From: DASPXK01 sp035637315
GTDB lineage: Bacteria; Chloroflexota; UBA6077; JACCZL01
Reading direction: 5' to 3'
NCBI GenBank assembly: GCA_035637315.1
Contig: DASPXK010000313.1
Coordinates: forward strand, 1-5,682
DNA: 5,682 nucleotides
Shown: positions 4,316-5,682 of the stretch, piece after piece
Layout: each line of letters starts with the position of its first letter
How positions within the stretch are numbered: position 1 is the first letter of the stretch
Translations under genes and position numbers: made by a program
Notes under the pieces: generated by a model
The model's input: the letters and a program-made list of their open reading frames with translations, nothing else
What the model was told of the DNA's origin: nothing
Database searches by the model: none

Positions 4316-5434
4316 ATGAAGCGGTCCCCCACCAGCCCACCAAGCTCTCCCGCGCCCGAGCACGGCCACACGACTCCCGAGAGCCGCGGCATCTTCAACC
4401 TCTCTCAGGTCCCCTCTACCCAGGTCACCTGGCTCTGGCCCGGCCGCATTCCCTTCGGCAAGCTGACCATCCTCGACGGCGACCCGGGCCTCGGCAAGTC
4501 GACCCTCATGCTCGACCTCGCCGCCCGCCTCACCGCCGGCCGTGCCCTACCCGACGACCCCGCGCCGCCCCATGAGCCAGCTCGCGTGCTCCTGCTTTCC
4601 GCCGAAGACGCGGCGGCCGACACCATCCGCCCCCGGCTCGAGGCCGCGCACGCCGTCATTGACCGCGTCTACGTCCTCAGCCACCTGCCCGACGCGGTCG
4701 GCGGGGGGCTGCCGCTCCTCCCGCGTTTTACCCCGTTCCTGGGACAGCTCGTCGACCGCTTCCGCCCCTGCTTCCTGGTCATCGACCCACTCGCCGCCTA
4801 TCTCGGACCCGAGATCAATCCTCACAGCGACCAGGGCGTTCGCCAGGCGCTCGTCCAGCCCGCCCGTCTCGCGGAGCGCACCGGTATCGCCATCGTGCTC
4901 ATTCGCCACCTCACCAAGCGCGCCTCCCGCAACCCGCTCTACCGCGGTGGCGGCAGCATCGGCTTGATCGGCGCCGCCCGCTCCGGCCTGCTGGTCGCTC
5001 CGGACCCATCCGACCCAACCGCTTCCCGCCGCATCCTGGCCAGCACCAAATCCAACCTTGCCACCCTTCCCCCGTCGCTAGCCTATCGGCTCCTCTCTGC
5101 CCTCAACGGCGTGGTCACGGTCGTCTGGGAGGGGCGGTCGGAGCTGACCGCCGAATCTCTCGTCGACCCGGCCGCTGGCCGCCCTGCTAGCGTGCTCGAC
5201 GAGGCCAGGTCCGTGCTCCGAGCGATCCTCGCGGACGGGCCCCTGCCAGCTACCGTCGTCCAGCGCCAGGCCGCCGAGCTGGGCCTGAGCCAGAGCACTC
5301 TCCGCCGCGCCAGGGAAGCCCTCCGCGTCCGGCCCCGCAAAGTCGGCCCGAGCTGGGTCTGGGCCTGCCCTGAGCCCGCCGAAGGGTCACTCCCAGACTC
5401 CCCCACGCCTCGCGAAGATGCTCAAGACCCCTAG
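4316..5434 (+). CDS. RepA-like AAA_25 (RecA-fold) ATPase with C-terminal winged helix
   Basis: This 372-residue cytosolic protein has GRIPFGKLTILDGDPGLGKS as its Walker A region (P-loop GDPGLGKST, residues 55-63), SAED (95-98), a Walker B strand FLVIDPLAAYL with Asp157, and IRHLTK (196-201) followed by RGGGS (210-214) and GAARSGLLV. This order is typical of the AAA_25/RepA hexameric helicase-like ATPases of plasmids, prophages and integrative elements. Residues about 293-349 (EARSVLRAILADG, LPATVVQRQAAELGLSQSTL, RRAREAL...WVW) form a winged helix. The start is supported by GGAG (4307-4310), 5 nt before the ATG. A role in replication of a mobile element is a family-based inference; no primase or origin is visible nearby. 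The last ~23 residues after WVWA derive from a dispersed repeat (CPEPAEGS) and repeat-rich DNA and are probably not part of the fold. Confidence 0.88.
   Translation: MKRSPTSPPSSPAPEHGHTTPESRGIFNLSQVPSTQVTWLWPGRIPFGKLTILDGDPGLGKSTLMLDLAARLTAGRALPDDPAPPHEPARVLLLSAEDAAADTIRPRLEAAHAVIDRVYVLSHLPDAVGGGLPLLPRFTPFLGQLVDRFRPCFLVIDPLAAYLGPEINPHSDQGVRQALVQPARLAERTGIAIVLIRHLTKRASRNPLYRGGGSIGLIGAARSGLLVAPDPSDPTASRRILASTKSNLATLPPSLAYRLLSALNGVVTVVWEGRSELTAESLVDPAAGRPASVLDEARSVLRAILADGPLPATVVQRQAAELGLSQSTLRRAREALRVRPRKVGPSWVWACPEPAEGSLPDSPTPREDAQDP
5368..5386. repeat. Dispersed CCCTGAG...GAAGGG repeat inside the ATPase gene
   Basis: CCCTGAGCCCGCCGAAGGG closely resembles the CCCTGAG(C)-CTGTCGAAGGG repeat that recurs in many environmental high-GC genomes. 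That repeat gives telltale peptides such as PELVEG on one strand and GSGQAQ on the other. Here it encodes CPEPAEGS at residues 351-358 in frame, and the antisense frame reads SAGSGQAQ. The CCCT/AGGG ends are complementary. The identification rests on recall of the repeat, not on a search. Confidence 0.65.
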
Positions 5435-5473
5435 CGCGAAATCTTGAGCATCTTGGGCATCTTGAGCATCTTC
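5414..5473 (+). repeat. 14-bp inverted repeat and 9-bp tandem repeats around the ATPase stop, possible terminator
   Basis: The left arm GAAGATGCTCAAGA (5414-5427) is perfectly complementary to TCTTGAGCATCTTC (5460-5473). Its inner 13 bases also pair with 5442-5454, leaving a 14-nt loop. The right side is a run of the 9-mer ATCTTGAGC / ATCTTGGGC / ATCTTGAGC (5441-5467). The TAG stop (5432-5434) lies in the loop. A hairpin here could end transcription, but the following TTCCTCTTCG is a poor T-tract. Confidence 0.6.
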
Positions 5474-5534
5474 CTCTTCGCCCGCATCGGCGTGCCCCAA
5501 ACTCGGCCATGAGGTACGGCTGGGCTAAGCCGAT

Positions 5535-5682
5535 TCAGCGCACGTCCCGATACTTGAGCGCGCCGATCGCACCGGCTAGCGCCACCACGAAGAAGCCGAG
5601 CAGGATCACGATGTAGACGTTAGGATCGATATCGAACTGGCTGGCGAAGTCGTTCTTCGGGTACTGGGCGTCCAGGCGGGCG
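5535..5682 (-). CDS. C-terminal end of a membrane protein, family unknown (runs off the right edge)
   Basis: The last 49 codons read ARLDAQYPKNDFASQFDIDP, then NVYIVILLGFFVVALAGAIG, then ALKYRDVR and a TGA at 5537-5535. A single clear transmembrane helix of about 20 residues (VYIVILLGFFVVALAGAIGA) is followed by a short positively charged tail, KYRDVR. A positive tail places the C-terminus in the cytoplasm. The ending is like that of ABC-2-type transporter permeases, whose last helix often runs into 'a...rRDV', but the fragment is too short to assign a family. It converges with the ATPase gene across a 100-bp gap. A small GGCT/AGCC hairpin downstream of its stop lacks a T-run. Confidence 0.65.
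   Translation of the reverse strand, partial: ARLDAQYPKNDFASQFDIDPNVYIVILLGFFVVALAGAIGALKYRDVR

Noticed and set aside
4547..4909. Minus-strand frame of 120 codons opposite the ATPase
   Set aside because: It is a shadow of the codon pattern of the ATPase gene, which has Walker A and B motifs in the opposite frame.

Overview
The window is about 65% GC or higher by eye. It looks like an accessory, rearranged stretch of a high-GC bacterial chromosome. A cofactor-F420-type LLM oxidoreductase, heptameric short tandem repeats in leaders and a dispersed CCCTGAG...GAAGGG repeat inside a coding region suggest a Chloroflexota (Thermomicrobia-like) or actinobacterial host. That placement is an inference from style, not from a marker gene.

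Left part (1-1239): a divergent regulatory pair. The minus-strand start of an F420-dependent LLM oxidoreductase runs off the left edge. It faces a complete TetR-family regulator on the plus strand. The gap between them holds a good sigma70-type promoter for the oxidoreductase, two 10-bp direct repeats inside that promoter (a candidate TetR operator), and a heptamer-built inverted repeat that would fold at the very 5' end of the oxidoreductase mRNA.

Middle part (1240-2611): a scrap yard. It contains a minus-strand fragment resembling the N-terminal part of a DUF499-type ATPase, cut by the end of an IS21-family element. The element itself is internally deleted, so its ribosome-binding site and start codon are joined out of frame to the C-terminal part of its transposase. 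Next is a minus-strand type II toxin-antitoxin pair: an intact antitoxin and a RelE/ParE-like toxin whose reading frame is complete except for one in-frame amber codon. Just upstream of the antitoxin lies the 3' half of a tRNA-Arg(UCU) without a 5' half. This is the footprint expected where an integrated element abuts its attachment site.

Right part (2612-5534): on the element side of that scar are a DUF4238 protein, lacking a convincing ATG start, and a RepA/AAA_25-like ATPase with a C-terminal winged-helix segment. The ATPase has a good ribosome-binding site, a plausible upstream promoter overlapped by an 8-bp inverted repeat, a dispersed palindromic repeat recruited into its C-terminus, and a 14-bp inverted repeat with a 9-bp tandem repeat spanning its stop codon. 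The simplest reading is one end of an integrated or decayed mobile island using tRNA-Arg(UCU). The other end and an integrase are not in view. At the right edge is the C-terminus of a minus-strand membrane protein.

I do not see a clearly complete new system. The most unusual items are the amber-interrupted toxin beside an intact antitoxin, the tRNA half-site, and the heptamer and palindromic repeats built into gene borders.
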